From Flavobacterium sp. RSP15 (lineage in GTDB: Bacteria; Bacteroidota; Bacteroidia; Flavobacteriales; Flavobacteriaceae), in contig NZ_RYDL01000001.1 in NCBI RefSeq assembly GCF_003968755.1, positions 124,001-188,000 of the forward strand: a stretch of 64,000 bases of DNA. Reading direction: 5' to 3'. Positions 26,532-35,734 of the stretch are shown piece after piece; positions within the stretch are counted from its first letter, which is position 1; each line of letters begins with the position of its first letter. The translations under genes were made by a program, and so were the position numbers. Under the pieces are notes generated by a model, which was not told the DNA's origin, did no database searches, and saw only the letters and a program-made list of their open reading frames with translations.

Positions 26532-27278
26532 ATGAAATTACTAGAAGGAAAAGTTGCCATAATTACTGGTGCGAGTCGCGGAATTGGAAAAGGAATTGCG
26601 GAAATTTTTGCAAAACACGGTGCAAACGTTGCCTTTACGTATAGTTCATCTGTTGAATCAGCTTTGGCTTTGGAAAATGAATTGAACGCTTTAGGGATTA
26701 AAGCCAAAGGATATCAATCAAATGCAGCTGATTTTAATGAAGCACAAACTCTTGTAGATGCGGTTTTAGCTGAATTCGGAACAGTCGATATTCTAATAAA
26801 CAATGCCGGAATTACTAAAGACAACCTATTGATGCGAATGTCTGAAGGTGATTTTGATCAAGTTATTGATGTTAACCTGAAATCGGTTTTTAATATGACT
26901 AAAGCCATTCAGCGTACTTTCCTGAAACAACGTTCGGGTTCAATTATCAATATGAGTTCAGTAGTAGGAGTGAAAGGAAATGCAGGACAAACGAATTATG
27001 CGGCTTCTAAAGCGGGAGTTATTGGTTTTTCGAAATCTGTAGCATTGGAATTAGGATCTCGTAACATTCGTTGTAATGTAATTGCTCCGGGATTTATAGA
27101 AACGGAAATGACGGCTAAATTAAACGAAGATGTTGTAAAAGGATGGAGAGATGGAATTCCGTTAAAACGTGGCGGAACAACTGAAGACGTTGCCAATGCG
27201 TGCCTTTTCTTTGCTTCAGATATGAGTGCATATATAACCGGACAGGTTATGAATGTTTGTGGCGGAATGCTTACTTAA
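26532..27278 (+). CDS. fabG: 3-oxoacyl-[acyl-carrier-protein] reductase FabG
   Basis: A 248-residue short-chain dehydrogenase that reduces 3-oxoacyl-ACP with NADPH in fatty acid elongation. Seen: TGASRGIGKG nucleotide loop, NNAGITKD, catalytic Ser in INMSSVVG, and YAASK with Tyr and Lys. The C-terminus (DMSAYITGQVMNVCGGM) is typical of FabG. The ATG at 26532 is chosen over a TTG two codons earlier. It has its own promoter and the Flavo-1-like leader. The protein is most like housekeeping FabG, but other SDR roles cannot be excluded. Confidence 0.93.
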   Translation: MKLLEGKVAIITGASRGIGKGIAEIFAKHGANVAFTYSSSVESALALENELNALGIKAKGYQSNAADFNEAQTLVDAVLAEFGTVDILINNAGITKDNLLMRMSEGDFDQVIDVNLKSVFNMTKAIQRTFLKQRSGSIINMSSVVGVKGNAGQTNYAASKAGVIGFSKSVALELGSRNIRCNVIAPGFIETEMTAKLNEDVVKGWRDGIPLKRGGTTEDVANACLFFASDMSAYITGQVMNVCGGMLT

Positions 27279-27284
27279 AATTTA

Positions 27285-27368
27285 ATTAAAAGATTAAAAA
27301 TTCAAAAATTTAAAGATTTTTGAACTACATAATTAATTTTTTAATCATTAAATTCTTCAAATCTTTTA
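27285..27368. repeat. 8-nucleotide periodic AT-rich inverted repeat between fabG and the VWA-type gene
   Basis: Octamers follow without a break: ATTAAAAG (27285), ATTAAAAA (27293), TTCAAAAA (27301), TTTAAAGA (27309), TTTTTGAA (27317). The end of the spacer holds their complements (TTTTTTAATC, TTCTTCAAATCTTTTA), so long nested hairpins can form. The tightest is TTCAAAAAT/ATTTTTGAA at 27301-27324. Confidence 0.65.
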
Positions 27369-27379
27369 ATAAAGAATAA

Positions 27380-29407
27380 ATGACAACAAACACGCTACTA
27401 TTATTATTGCTTTCATTACTAATAGCTGGTGGTTTGTCATTTTTTCAATATATCTACAATGCCAAAAACAAATCGAAAGTCGATTGGTTTTTGGCTTTTT
27501 TACGTTTTTTATCCATTTTTGGAATTTTAATGTTGTTGATTAATCCAATACTAACCAAAAATACCTTCGAAACGGTAAAAACGCCTTTGCCGATTGTTGT
27601 TGATAATTCCAGTTCTATTTCTTTTTTGAATGCCAATGAGAAAGCATTAGAATTATATAAAAAAATACAATCAAATTCAGACTTACAAGAGAAATTCGAT
27701 GTGCAATTGTATCAGTTTTCAGATGATTTTGAACCTACGGAAACATTTGATTTTAAAGGAACTCAAACCAATATCGATGTTGTAGCCAAAAATCTAAAAA
27801 GCATTTATAAAAACACCGTATATCCAACAGTTTTAATCACAGATGGAAACCAGACTTCAGGTAATGATTATGTATTTAGTTTTGACCCATTAAATAAAGT
27901 TTATCCGGTAATATTAGGCGACACGACAAAATTATTTGACTTAAAAATCAATCAAGTGAACGTTAATAAATATGCTTTTCATAAGAATAAATTTCCTGTA
28001 GAGGTTTTTTTGCAGTATTCAGGAACTAAAAGTATAAAAGCGGATTTTGTTATTTCACAAGGAAATTCAGTATTCAGTACACAATCCATTACCTTATCAC
28101 CATCCAAGAAGACAGCAACTGTACCCGTACTTTTGCCGGCTGATAAAATAGGATTACAGGTTTTTAAAGTTACAATTTCATCAAAAGAAAAAGAAAAAAA
28201 CACATATAACAACACCAAGAATTTTGCAGTTGAAGTTATTGATCAAAAAACAAATATTGCCATAATTTCAGCTATAAATCATCCCGATTTAGGGGCTATG
28301 AAAAGAGCTATTGAATCGAATGTACAGCGTAAAGTAATAATTATTAAACCAAATGAAATCAAAACATTACAAGATTATAATGTTTTGATTTTATACCAAC
28401 CAACGACTGAATTCAAAACTATTTTTGAAAGTAATAAAGTTGCCGGAATTAATACATTTATTATTACTGGAAACAACACTAATTTCAATTTTTTGAATCA
28501 GCAACAGGATAATTTAAGTTTTAAAATGAGCGGACAAAAAGAAGACTATTTGTCGGTTTTTAATGCGCAATTTAATTTGTTTGCAGCGGACAATATTGGG
28601 TTTGAAGATTTACCGCCTTTGCAAAACGCTTTTGGAACCGTAACTACAAAAGGAGTTGTGTCAGTTTTGCTTTCATCTAAAATCAGAACAATAGATACGA
28701 ATGCGCCTTTACTGGTTTTTGCAGAAAATCAAGGCAGGCGAGCCACTTATCTTTTGGGTGAAAATAGTTGGAAATGGCGCTTGCAAACACATGTAAGTAA
28801 TCAATCTTTTGAAAAATATGACACTTTCATGGATAAGATTATTCAATTTTTGGCTTCTAATAATTCTAAAAAATCATTGGTTGTTGAACATGAAAGTTTT
28901 TATAATTCCGGTGAAGCCATTGAAATAACGGCACAATATTTCAATAAAAATTATGAGTTTGATGAAAAAGCCCGTTTGACTATAGCGGTAAAAAATACCC
29001 AAACCAAGCAAACGAAAAATTACGATTTATTGAAAGAGAGTAATTCCTATAAAGTTAATCTTGACGGATTGAAAGCGGGTTCTTATACTTTTACGGTAAA
29101 AGAATTAAATTCTAAAACTACGTATTCCAATAGTTTTGAAATTCTTGATTTTGATATTGAAAAACAATTTGTTAATCCAGACGTGGAGAAATTGGCGCAA
29201 TTAGCTGGGCAAACACAAGGAAAAGCGTATTTTTCAGATCAAGTAGACGTATTGATTAAAACGCTTTTAGAAAATGAAGAATACAAGACGATACAAAAGA
29301 GTAGTGTTACCAAAACTCCTTTGATAGATTGGATGTGGTTATTGGTTTTAATTTCAATTTTACTGACAACCGAATGGTTTGTTCGAAAACACAACGGATT
29401 ACTTTAA
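27380..29407 (+). CDS. Large membrane protein with a von Willebrand A-type domain (Bat-like)
   Basis: A 675-residue protein with two N-terminal helices (residues about 3-22 and 38-57), a long extracytoplasmic part and a C-terminal helix (WMWLLVLISILLTTEWF). After the second helix comes a VWA-like start with a DxSxS metal site (VDNSSSISF, near residue 75), then PTVLITDGNQTSGND. The layout matches membrane proteins of Bacteroidota related to the Bat/aerotolerance family, which are thought to scaffold envelope complexes. No enzyme motif is seen. The LysR regulator starts 20 bases after it. Confidence 0.75.
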   Translation: MTTNTLLLLLLSLLIAGGLSFFQYIYNAKNKSKVDWFLAFLRFLSIFGILMLLINPILTKNTFETVKTPLPIVVDNSSSISFLNANEKALELYKKIQSNSDLQEKFDVQLYQFSDDFEPTETFDFKGTQTNIDVVAKNLKSIYKNTVYPTVLITDGNQTSGNDYVFSFDPLNKVYPVILGDTTKLFDLKINQVNVNKYAFHKNKFPVEVFLQYSGTKSIKADFVISQGNSVFSTQSITLSPSKKTATVPVLLPADKIGLQVFKVTISSKEKEKNTYNNTKNFAVEVIDQKTNIAIISAINHPDLGAMKRAIESNVQRKVIIIKPNEIKTLQDYNVLILYQPTTEFKTIFESNKVAGINTFIITGNNTNFNFLNQQQDNLSFKMSGQKEDYLSVFNAQFNLFAADNIGFEDLPPLQNAFGTVTTKGVVSVLLSSKIRTIDTNAPLLVFAENQGRRATYLLGENSWKWRLQTHVSNQSFEKYDTFMDKIIQFLASNNSKKSLVVEHESFYNSGEAIEITAQYFNKNYEFDEKARLTIAVKNTQTKQTKNYDLLKESNSYKVNLDGLKAGSYTFTVKELNSKTTYSNSFEILDFDIEKQFVNPDVEKLAQLAGQTQGKAYFSDQVDVLIKTLLENEEYKTIQKSSVTKTPLIDWMWLLVLISILLTTEWFVRKHNGLL

Positions 29408-29426
29408 TAAAACAAAATTAAACAAC

Positions 29427-30323
29427 ATGGATTTTAGACTGAAAGTATTTTATACTGTTGCCAATCGGTTGAGTTTTACAAAAGCGGCAACCGAATTGTT
29501 TATTTCACAACCTGCGATTTCCAAACACATTAAGGAATTAGAAGAGGATTATAAAATCAAACTGTTTGACAGAAATGGATCTAAAATAGCATTGACAACT
29601 GCTGGAGAAGTATTATTGAAACACACTAAAAACATTTTTGAAGTGTATCGCGAAATTAATTTTGACATGAGCACGCTGATTAATCAACGTTCCGGATTGT
29701 TGCAATTAGGTGCCAGTACTACAATTTCTCAGTATATAATTCCGCCACTTTTAGCTCGTTTCCATCAAAAATTGGAAGATATAAAAGTGAGTTTACTCAA
29801 TGGAAACACGGAACAAATAGAAAACGCTCTATTAAAAAAAGAAATTGAAATAGGAATTGTTGAAGGACAATCTAAAAATAAATCTATTAAATATACCGAG
29901 TTTTTAAAAGATGAATTGGTTTTGGTGTGTAAGAGTACCAATCCATTAGTAAATCGTGATGAAGTGACTCAGGATGATCTTAAAAAGATGCATTTTTTAA
30001 TGCGAGAACAAGGTTCAGGAACACTTGAAGTAATTGAACATGCGTTGAAACCATTTGACATTAAAATATCCGAACTACAAATTGAAATGCAATTGGGAAG
30101 TACGGAAAGTATAAAATCCTATTTAATGCACTCGGATTGTGTCGCTTTTATATCGATTCATGCCATCAAAAAAGAACTTAAAAACAATGAATTGGCTATA
30201 TTAGATATTGAAGACCTGATTATAGAACGATACTTTTATATTATTACGCTACAAGGAAAAACAGATTCATTATCCGATTTGTTTATCCAGAATATTTCCA
30301 ATTATTATAATTTAAAGTTATAG
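29427..30323 (+). CDS. LysR-family transcriptional regulator (YeiE/CysB-like)
   Basis: About 298 residues from ATG 29427. That start begins directly with the helix-turn-helix domain (DFRLKVFYTVANRLSFTKAA, QPAISKHIKELEED); an earlier in-frame ATG at 29379 lies inside the preceding gene. A C-terminal substrate-binding domain follows (GASTTISQYIIPPLLARF and on). It stands directly before the YeiH-family gene on the same strand. In E. coli the LysR gene yeiE is likewise next to yeiH and responds to sulfite, so the pair probably forms one regulatory unit. Confidence 0.88.
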   Translation: MDFRLKVFYTVANRLSFTKAATELFISQPAISKHIKELEEDYKIKLFDRNGSKIALTTAGEVLLKHTKNIFEVYREINFDMSTLINQRSGLLQLGASTTISQYIIPPLLARFHQKLEDIKVSLLNGNTEQIENALLKKEIEIGIVEGQSKNKSIKYTEFLKDELVLVCKSTNPLVNRDEVTQDDLKKMHFLMREQGSGTLEVIEHALKPFDIKISELQIEMQLGSTESIKSYLMHSDCVAFISIHAIKKELKNNELAILDIEDLIIERYFYIITLQGKTDSLSDLFIQNISNYYNLKL

Positions 30324-30398
30324 CAGATTATAATTTGCGATTGGCATAAATAGTTTTATCGTTTCACCTTTGTACTGTATTAATTCAACAACTTTACA

Positions 30399-31376
30399 TT
30401 GGAAACGAATCGAAAAGCAATTCAGAAGGAATCTTTTATTTTTTTTAAACTAAATGCCAAATTGCAGCAACTCATTTTCGTTGCATTGCTTTTGTTATGC
30501 ACCACAATTTTTATTTCTCCGCCTTTTGCTTTGGTACTAGGATTGATTGTTGCTAACCTTTTTGGACATCCTTTTTTAGAATTGAATCATAAAGCCACTA
30601 ATTATCTGTTGCAGTTTTCGGTAGTTGGTTTAGGATTTGGAATGAATGTTGACAATGCTATTTCTGTTGGAAAAGAGGGATTTTTTTTTACAATTGCTTC
30701 TATTGTGAGCACTGTAGTTTTAGGAACTTATTTAGGAAAATGGTTTAAAACGGACACAAAAACATCTCATTTAATTTCTTGTGGAACTGCAATTTGTGGA
30801 GGAAGTGCTATTGCCGCTATCGCTCCCGTAATCCAATCGAATGAAAAACAAACCTCAGTTGCTTTAGGAGTGATATTTATTTTGAATTCGGTAGCACTGT
30901 TTTTATTTCCTGCAGTAGGTCATTGGCTGGATTTATCGCAAAAAGAGTTTGGATTATGGTGCGCCATTGCTATTCATGATACGAGTTCTGTGATAGGAGC
31001 AGCGAGTAAATTTGGTCCTGAAGCCATGCAAATAGCCACAGCAGTAAAATTAGCACGTGCGTTGTGGATTATTCCTGTAGCATTGATTACCGCATTTATT
31101 TTCAAAAATAAATCCGGAAAAATAAAAATTCCGTATTTTATAGGATTGTTTATTTTGGCAATGATCGCCAATACCTATCTGCCACAAATGAAGAGTGCAG
31201 GACCACATTTAGTTTCATTTGCCAAAATAGGCCTGACGGTAACTTTGTTTTTAATTGGTACCGGATTAAATAGGAATGTATTGAAATCAGTAGGATTAAA
31301 ACCGCTTGTGCAGGGAGTTTTGCTTTGGACATTCATTGCAGTTGCAACTTTAATTTCAATTATTTATTTAAAATAG
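30399..31376 (+). CDS. YeiH family putative sulfate/sulfur anion exporter
   Basis: A 325-residue membrane protein of the YeiH (UPF0324) family with about ten helices. Seen: FGHPFLELNHKATNYLLQFSVVGLGFGMN, the conserved CGTAICGGSAIAAIAPV segment and IHDTSSVIGAA near the middle. No ATG is available near the start, so a TTG at 30399 is used. Family function is only predicted (export of sulfate or sulfite). The LysR gene precedes it by 75 bases. The end overlaps the convergent DUF1275 gene by 17 bases. Confidence 0.88.
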   Translation: METNRKAIQKESFIFFKLNAKLQQLIFVALLLLCTTIFISPPFALVLGLIVANLFGHPFLELNHKATNYLLQFSVVGLGFGMNVDNAISVGKEGFFFTIASIVSTVVLGTYLGKWFKTDTKTSHLISCGTAICGGSAIAAIAPVIQSNEKQTSVALGVIFILNSVALFLFPAVGHWLDLSQKEFGLWCAIAIHDTSSVIGAASKFGPEAMQIATAVKLARALWIIPVALITAFIFKNKSGKIKIPYFIGLFILAMIANTYLPQMKSAGPHLVSFAKIGLTVTLFLIGTGLNRNVLKSVGLKPLVQGVLLWTFIAVATLISIIYLK

Positions 31377-32109
31377 TTTTATGACGGAAGGTTTTTCGTT
31401 TGATCACATGAAATTGTAATCTGATATAATCATACAAAAGTGCAAACAATAAAAAGGTTGCGGCAACAAAAAGTGTTTTCATGCCTAGTAAATTATACAA
31501 AAAACCACCTAAAATACAGCCCATGAAAAAGAATATAATAATAGACAATCTCAAATAAATACTAATCTTTAATTTTTTATTTTCTTCTGGTTTTTTATAA
31601 AAAAACAATTGTGACAGTTCGATTCCCAAATCAGTAAAAAGCCCCGTTAAATGGGTTGTTCTAACCGTAGATTGAGATATTTTTGTTACCAAAGAGTTTT
31701 GTATTCCCATGGCAAAAAGCATCGAAAAAGCAATCCATTTTCCTTCAATGCTGGATAATTCAGACGCTAGTCCAAAAATACCAATACCAATCAAAATAAT
31801 CATTTCCAGTGAAATAGGAATAACATGAGATAAATCAGGATGTTTTTTAGAAATTAATTCTGCCAAAAAATTAGAGGTAAAAGCGCCCAACAAGAAGAAA
31901 ATAGTAAATACAAAAAAGGTAATAGCAGCTATATAATTCTGTTTCATTATTTCTTCGGCAAAATAGGCAAAATGTCCCGTAACATTTGTGGTCAACGTGT
32001 GTACGGATAAAACTCCAGTAACATTTACAATTCCGGCAACAAAAGATAGTAAAGTGGCTAAACGCAGGTTATGAATAAAAGTTCTATTTTTTCCTTGATG
32101 TCGAAACAT
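31360..32109 (-). CDS. YoaK/DUF1275 family membrane protein
   Basis: A 249-residue protein with about six membrane helices. It begins with an N-terminal basic stretch and LLSFVAGIVNVTGVLSVHTLTTNVTGHFAYFAEE, the DUF1275 signature, and continues with MGIQNSLVTKISQSTVRTTHLTGLFTDLG. Function unknown in the family; it is a conserved inner-membrane protein. It is transcribed against the YeiH gene and overlaps its 3' end. Confidence 0.85.
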   Translation of the reverse strand: MFRHQGKNRTFIHNLRLATLLSFVAGIVNVTGVLSVHTLTTNVTGHFAYFAEEIMKQNYIAAITFFVFTIFFLLGAFTSNFLAELISKKHPDLSHVIPISLEMIILIGIGIFGLASELSSIEGKWIAFSMLFAMGIQNSLVTKISQSTVRTTHLTGLFTDLGIELSQLFFYKKPEENKKLKISIYLRLSIIIFFFMGCILGGFLYNLLGMKTLFVAATFLLFALLYDYIRLQFHVIKRKTFRHKTILNK

Positions 32110-32178
32110 AGTTGTACTTTTCTTGTTTTAATTAACAGAATCTTAAACTCAATTTTTTCTAATAACGATTTAAAGAAA

Positions 32179-32186
32179 TACATTTG
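32179..32186 (+). promoter_or_regulatory. -7 promoter element of the phospholipase C-like gene
   Basis: TACATTTG, exact TAnnTTTG, 21 bases before ATG 32208. It overlaps an upstream in-frame ATG at 32184, which argues that 32208 is the real start. Confidence 0.7.
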
Positions 32187-32207
32187 TACTTCAAAAAAAT
32201 AAATTTA

Positions 32208-33206
32208 ATGAAAAATTTTAAAATTAGACCTACGCTTATCACTTTATCTGCTCTTGGAGCTGCACTTTTTCTTTTGTCGTGGGGCGTTATTGGTCATGAA
32301 CGAATCAATAGAGCGGCGGTAATGGCACTTCCAAAACCATTGCAGACCTTTTTTTACAATCACATTGATTTCATTACCCAAGAATCTACTGTTCCGGATT
32401 TGAGAAGAAATGTTTTGAATGATAAAGCAGAGCCGCCCCGTCATTATTTTGATATGGAGAATTTTGGAGCTGTGGAAACGTTTCCTAAAACTATGGAAGA
32501 AGCGAAGCTGAAGTACGATGAGAAGTTTTTGACTAAAAACGGAATTTTACCGTGGTATATTCAGGATATGATGGTCAAATTGACTAAAGCGTTCAAGGAT
32601 AAAAGAAAAAATGAAATTCTTTTTATTGCGGGGGATTTAGGTCATTATTTAGCTGATGCGCATATGCCGTTGCATACATCGGACAATCATGATGGACAAA
32701 ACACCAACCAAAAAGGAATTCACTCGTTATGGGAAAGTCGTTTACCGGAGTTATTTGTAAAAGATTATAAATTTAACGTTCCTCAAGGAGTGTATCTTGA
32801 AAACGTAGAAAAAGCGACTTGGGATATCATTTTGGATACGCATAGTCTAGTGGAACCTTTGTTGGCTGCCGATAAAAAACTAAGAACTTCAACTGCTGAA
32901 AATATGATGTATGTAACGGATGCCGCTGGAAATGTTGTCAAGAATAAATACGGAGGAATTTTATATTCGGATGAATATGCTGCTAAATTGCACACGGAGT
33001 TGAACGGAATGGTTGAACAACAAATGAAAAAAGCCATTACAGCCACTGCAAGTTTTTGGTACACGGCTTGGGTTAATGCCGGAAAACCAGATTTAAGTAC
33101 TCTTGATACTGCCGAACTTACAAAGCGCAATAGCAAAACTTTAAAAAAGGATTTGAAAACTTTTGAAAAAGGAAATCTTTTTGGTTTAACAAACGAAAAA
33201 GAGTAA
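32208..33206 (+). CDS. Exported zinc-dependent phospholipase C / S1-P1 nuclease-type protein
   Basis: A 332-residue protein with an N-terminal hydrophobic signal (LITLSALGAALFLLSWG). The first mature residue is probably the tryptophan of WGVIGHERIN, whose amino group and side-chain partners bind zinc in this superfamily. Further zinc ligands are in AGDLGHYLADAHMPLHTSDNHDG and IHSLWESRLPEL. This motif set is shared by S1/P1 nucleases and bacterial phospholipase C, so I cannot tell which ester is cut. It is probably periplasmic or secreted and scavenges phosphate. It has its own promoter and terminator. Confidence 0.8.
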   Translation: MKNFKIRPTLITLSALGAALFLLSWGVIGHERINRAAVMALPKPLQTFFYNHIDFITQESTVPDLRRNVLNDKAEPPRHYFDMENFGAVETFPKTMEEAKLKYDEKFLTKNGILPWYIQDMMVKLTKAFKDKRKNEILFIAGDLGHYLADAHMPLHTSDNHDGQNTNQKGIHSLWESRLPELFVKDYKFNVPQGVYLENVEKATWDIILDTHSLVEPLLAADKKLRTSTAENMMYVTDAAGNVVKNKYGGILYSDEYAAKLHTELNGMVEQQMKKAITATASFWYTAWVNAGKPDLSTLDTAELTKRNSKTLKKDLKTFEKGNLFGLTNEKE

Positions 33207-33222
33207 CGATATATTTCCAAAT

Positions 33223-33260
33223 AAAAAACGGGTGAGACGTCAATTTCACCCGTTTTCTTA
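33223..33260. terminator. Bidirectional terminator between convergent genes
   Basis: Arms AACGGGTGA (33227-33235) and TCACCCGTT (33246-33254) are perfect complements, flanked by A-run and T-run, serving the phospholipase gene (plus) and the sulfatase gene (minus). Confidence 0.85.
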
Positions 33261-33262
33261 TG

Positions 33263-35362
33263 CTAATTAATTTTTTGATATTTCTTTTTTTTCAACATAT
33301 CCGAGGCAGTTTGATAATACGAAATCGTTTCGTTTACTAAATCCGTTCTTTCTTTTGTGAGCGGTATTTGATCATAAAATATTTGAAAATCAGAAGCTAC
33401 TTTTTGATTGGGTTTCAAAGTTAATCGAAATTGTTTGACGGTTTTTTTGGGTGAAATAATTGTCAACACATTGTCTTTAATCAATCCTAAATCCTGATAA
33501 GTAGCTATCAAAGCTCTTGGTTTATAGTCCGGTTTTAAAACATTCTGACCAAAGAATTTACTTTGGTAATCAAAATTTAATAACCCAAAAACTGTTGGCA
33601 TAATATCAATTTGTGACATGAGATTATTGTATTTTCTTGGTTCAACTAATTCTGGACTGTAAATCATTGCTGGAATTCTGTATTTATCTGCCGGAAGTTC
33701 TGTTTTTCCTGCACTCGAAGCACAATGATCGGCAATAATAACAAAAACGGTATTGGTAAACCATGGTTGTCTTTTGGCCATTTCAAAGAATTTTTTTAGG
33801 GAATAATCTGTGTATTTTACACCGCCGTCACGAGATTTTGCATCTCCGGGAATGTCAATTTTCCCATTTGGATAAGTAAATGGTCTGTGATTGCTCACGG
33901 TCATAATGTGATTAAAAAACGGTTTATTTGCGGCTGCTTCTTTGTTCATTTCCTTGATCGCTTTGTTATACATATCCTCATCGCAAACGCCCCAAATATT
34001 AGCAAAGGTGATTTCGTTGGGTTCAAATGTTTTTTTGTCCACAATTTCATATCCATTTCCTGAAAAGAAATCGCCCATATTATCAAAAAAGGAATCGCCG
34101 CCATACATGAATTTTACAGTATAGCCTTTTTGTTTAAAGAGCGTTCCGGTAGAGAATTTATTTTTATTGTCTTTCCTTTTTATAACACTTTCGCCGGGAG
34201 TAGGGGGAAAACACAAAGTAACAGCTTCAAGACCGCGAACTGTTCTGTTTCCCACGGCATAGAGATTTGTAAATACTAAACTTTTAGTGGCCAGACTGTC
34301 TAAAAACGGAGTGATATTCTTCTCGTTTCCATACATTTTCATAAACTCCGCACTGTAACTTTCAATAGTGATCAAAACTACATTTTTATGATTCTCGGGA
34401 GCTTCATTCTTTATTTTTCTCCAAGTTGATTCTCCTGAAATAGAAGAAATTTGTTGTTTTAATTGGGCAAAGGCTTCACTGTTAGGAACTGTTCTATAGA
34501 ATTTAAAATAATCCAATTCACTTTTCATAAATGCAACATAAAATTTATAGAGCCCATTGGCTTGCAATTCATTGGCAAACATATTTTGAGAATTTTCTTT
34601 AGTCGATAAAGCGGGAATTGCCAATAATGAAAGTGCGAAGAAAAGCAGGTAAATTCCTGAAATTTTGATTTTTTGTACAAAAGAGGGAATGCTTTCAATA
34701 TAGTTTTTTGATTTCTTTACAATAAAATAAGTGACTAATCCTGCACAAATAAATAGTGCAGAAAATAAGGGAATCACAGGATAAGACTGCATAATATTAC
34801 CTATCACTTCATTAGTATACACTAGATAATTTACTGCGATAAAATTGTATTTGACCCCAAATTCATTCCAAAAAAAGTATTCACTGATTCCATTTTGTAA
34901 AATTAAAACAACATATAAGAAGATGACGAAGGAAAATAACCAGTACCTGATTTGGTTTCGGTATTTTGGTAAAAAAAGTAATAATCCAAATAAAATTGCT
35001 TTTATGGAAATAAAAGCTGTTGCAATTTTTGGCAAAGCACTGCCATATTCGTTGAGTATCGTGTTTCCAAATGATACATAAAGTAATAAGGCTACTAATA
35101 ATCCAAAAATAATGTACCCGTAAGGTTTAAAGTATTTTGTGTTGGAGATGAAAATAAGATAGAGCCACAAAAAGCCACTGACCAAAACAAAAACAAAAAA
35201 ATCAGATAAAAATCCAAATATAAATAAGTTTAACGTATCAATCCAAGTAAATGAGGCTTGTGTGATGGGATGAAAAAAAAGTATAATTCTTAAAATAAAA
35301 CTTATACTAACGTAAAACGCCACTAAATATAAGAATGGCGAAACCTTTTTTATAACCTCCAT
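33263..35362 (-). CDS. LtaS-type membrane sulfatase / phosphoglycerol transferase family protein
   Basis: A 699-residue protein with about five N-terminal membrane helices (to residue about 240) and an extracytoplasmic alkaline-phosphatase-type domain. Seen: metal ligand and nucleophile regions VVLITIESYSAEFM and GNRTVRGLEA (T374 in the nucleophile position), then IIADHCASSAG with Asp-His ligands. In Gram-positives this family makes lipoteichoic acid; in Bacteroidota it is thought to move phosphoglycerol or phosphoethanolamine-like groups onto envelope glycans or lipids. The exact acceptor is unknown. It is monocistronic. Confidence 0.88.
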   Translation of the reverse strand: MEVIKKVSPFLYLVAFYVSISFILRIILFFHPITQASFTWIDTLNLFIFGFLSDFFVFVLVSGFLWLYLIFISNTKYFKPYGYIIFGLLVALLLYVSFGNTILNEYGSALPKIATAFISIKAILFGLLLFLPKYRNQIRYWLFSFVIFLYVVLILQNGISEYFFWNEFGVKYNFIAVNYLVYTNEVIGNIMQSYPVIPLFSALFICAGLVTYFIVKKSKNYIESIPSFVQKIKISGIYLLFFALSLLAIPALSTKENSQNMFANELQANGLYKFYVAFMKSELDYFKFYRTVPNSEAFAQLKQQISSISGESTWRKIKNEAPENHKNVVLITIESYSAEFMKMYGNEKNITPFLDSLATKSLVFTNLYAVGNRTVRGLEAVTLCFPPTPGESVIKRKDNKNKFSTGTLFKQKGYTVKFMYGGDSFFDNMGDFFSGNGYEIVDKKTFEPNEITFANIWGVCDEDMYNKAIKEMNKEAAANKPFFNHIMTVSNHRPFTYPNGKIDIPGDAKSRDGGVKYTDYSLKKFFEMAKRQPWFTNTVFVIIADHCASSAGKTELPADKYRIPAMIYSPELVEPRKYNNLMSQIDIMPTVFGLLNFDYQSKFFGQNVLKPDYKPRALIATYQDLGLIKDNVLTIISPKKTVKQFRLTLKPNQKVASDFQIFYDQIPLTKERTDLVNETISYYQTASDMLKKKKYQKIN

Positions 35363-35734
35363 AGATTTTTTTGAACAAATATAGAGTTTATTAGTGCACT
35401 TTTATTTTAAGATTCACTTAAATTTCAGATTTAGATTCCGTTTATAATGTAATTATTTTAAATTTTTTTATTGTGACAAAACACCCAATTTCAGAATAAA
35501 ATGCTTTAAAAATTGGAGATTTAAGAGGAAAAGATTAGTTGTTTATTGAAAAAGAACACACTACAATTAAGCACTGAGATTGTAGTACCGTTTTCCTAAT
35601 TCATAAAAACAGACTAACTTAGTAGCCTGTTAGGAAGACTGGATTAGGATAATGGAGTAGTTTTATACTATAAAGAGCCTAGCTGTAGTGGTTATGAAAG
35701 TTTTAAACGCAAATAAAAAAACAAAAACAAAAAA
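35363..35734. other. Intergenic region between the sulfatase gene and kdsB
   Basis: 372 bases holding divergent promoters. The sulfatase -7 element is at 35386-35393. A composite hairpin lies at 35593-35636: outer arms TTCCTA/TAGGAA and inner arms AACAG (35608) / CTGTT (35627). No ORF and no clear TAnnTTTG for kdsB is seen. Confidence 0.5.
35386..35393 (-). promoter_or_regulatory. -7 promoter element of the sulfatase gene
   Basis: Minus-strand TATATTTG, exact TAnnTTTG, 23 bases before the sulfatase ATG. Confidence 0.65.

Noticed and set aside
33263..35362. Lipoteichoic acid synthase as product name
   Set aside because: The cell has a full lipid A pathway and is Gram-negative; the family is broader than LtaS, so only the family name is given.
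35675..35691. AGCCTAGCTGTAGTGG resembles the 5' part of the Flavo-1-like motif before fabG
   Set aside because: The conserved 3' half (GAAGCGGATAGCAGG-like) and the inner stem are absent, so similarity is too short.
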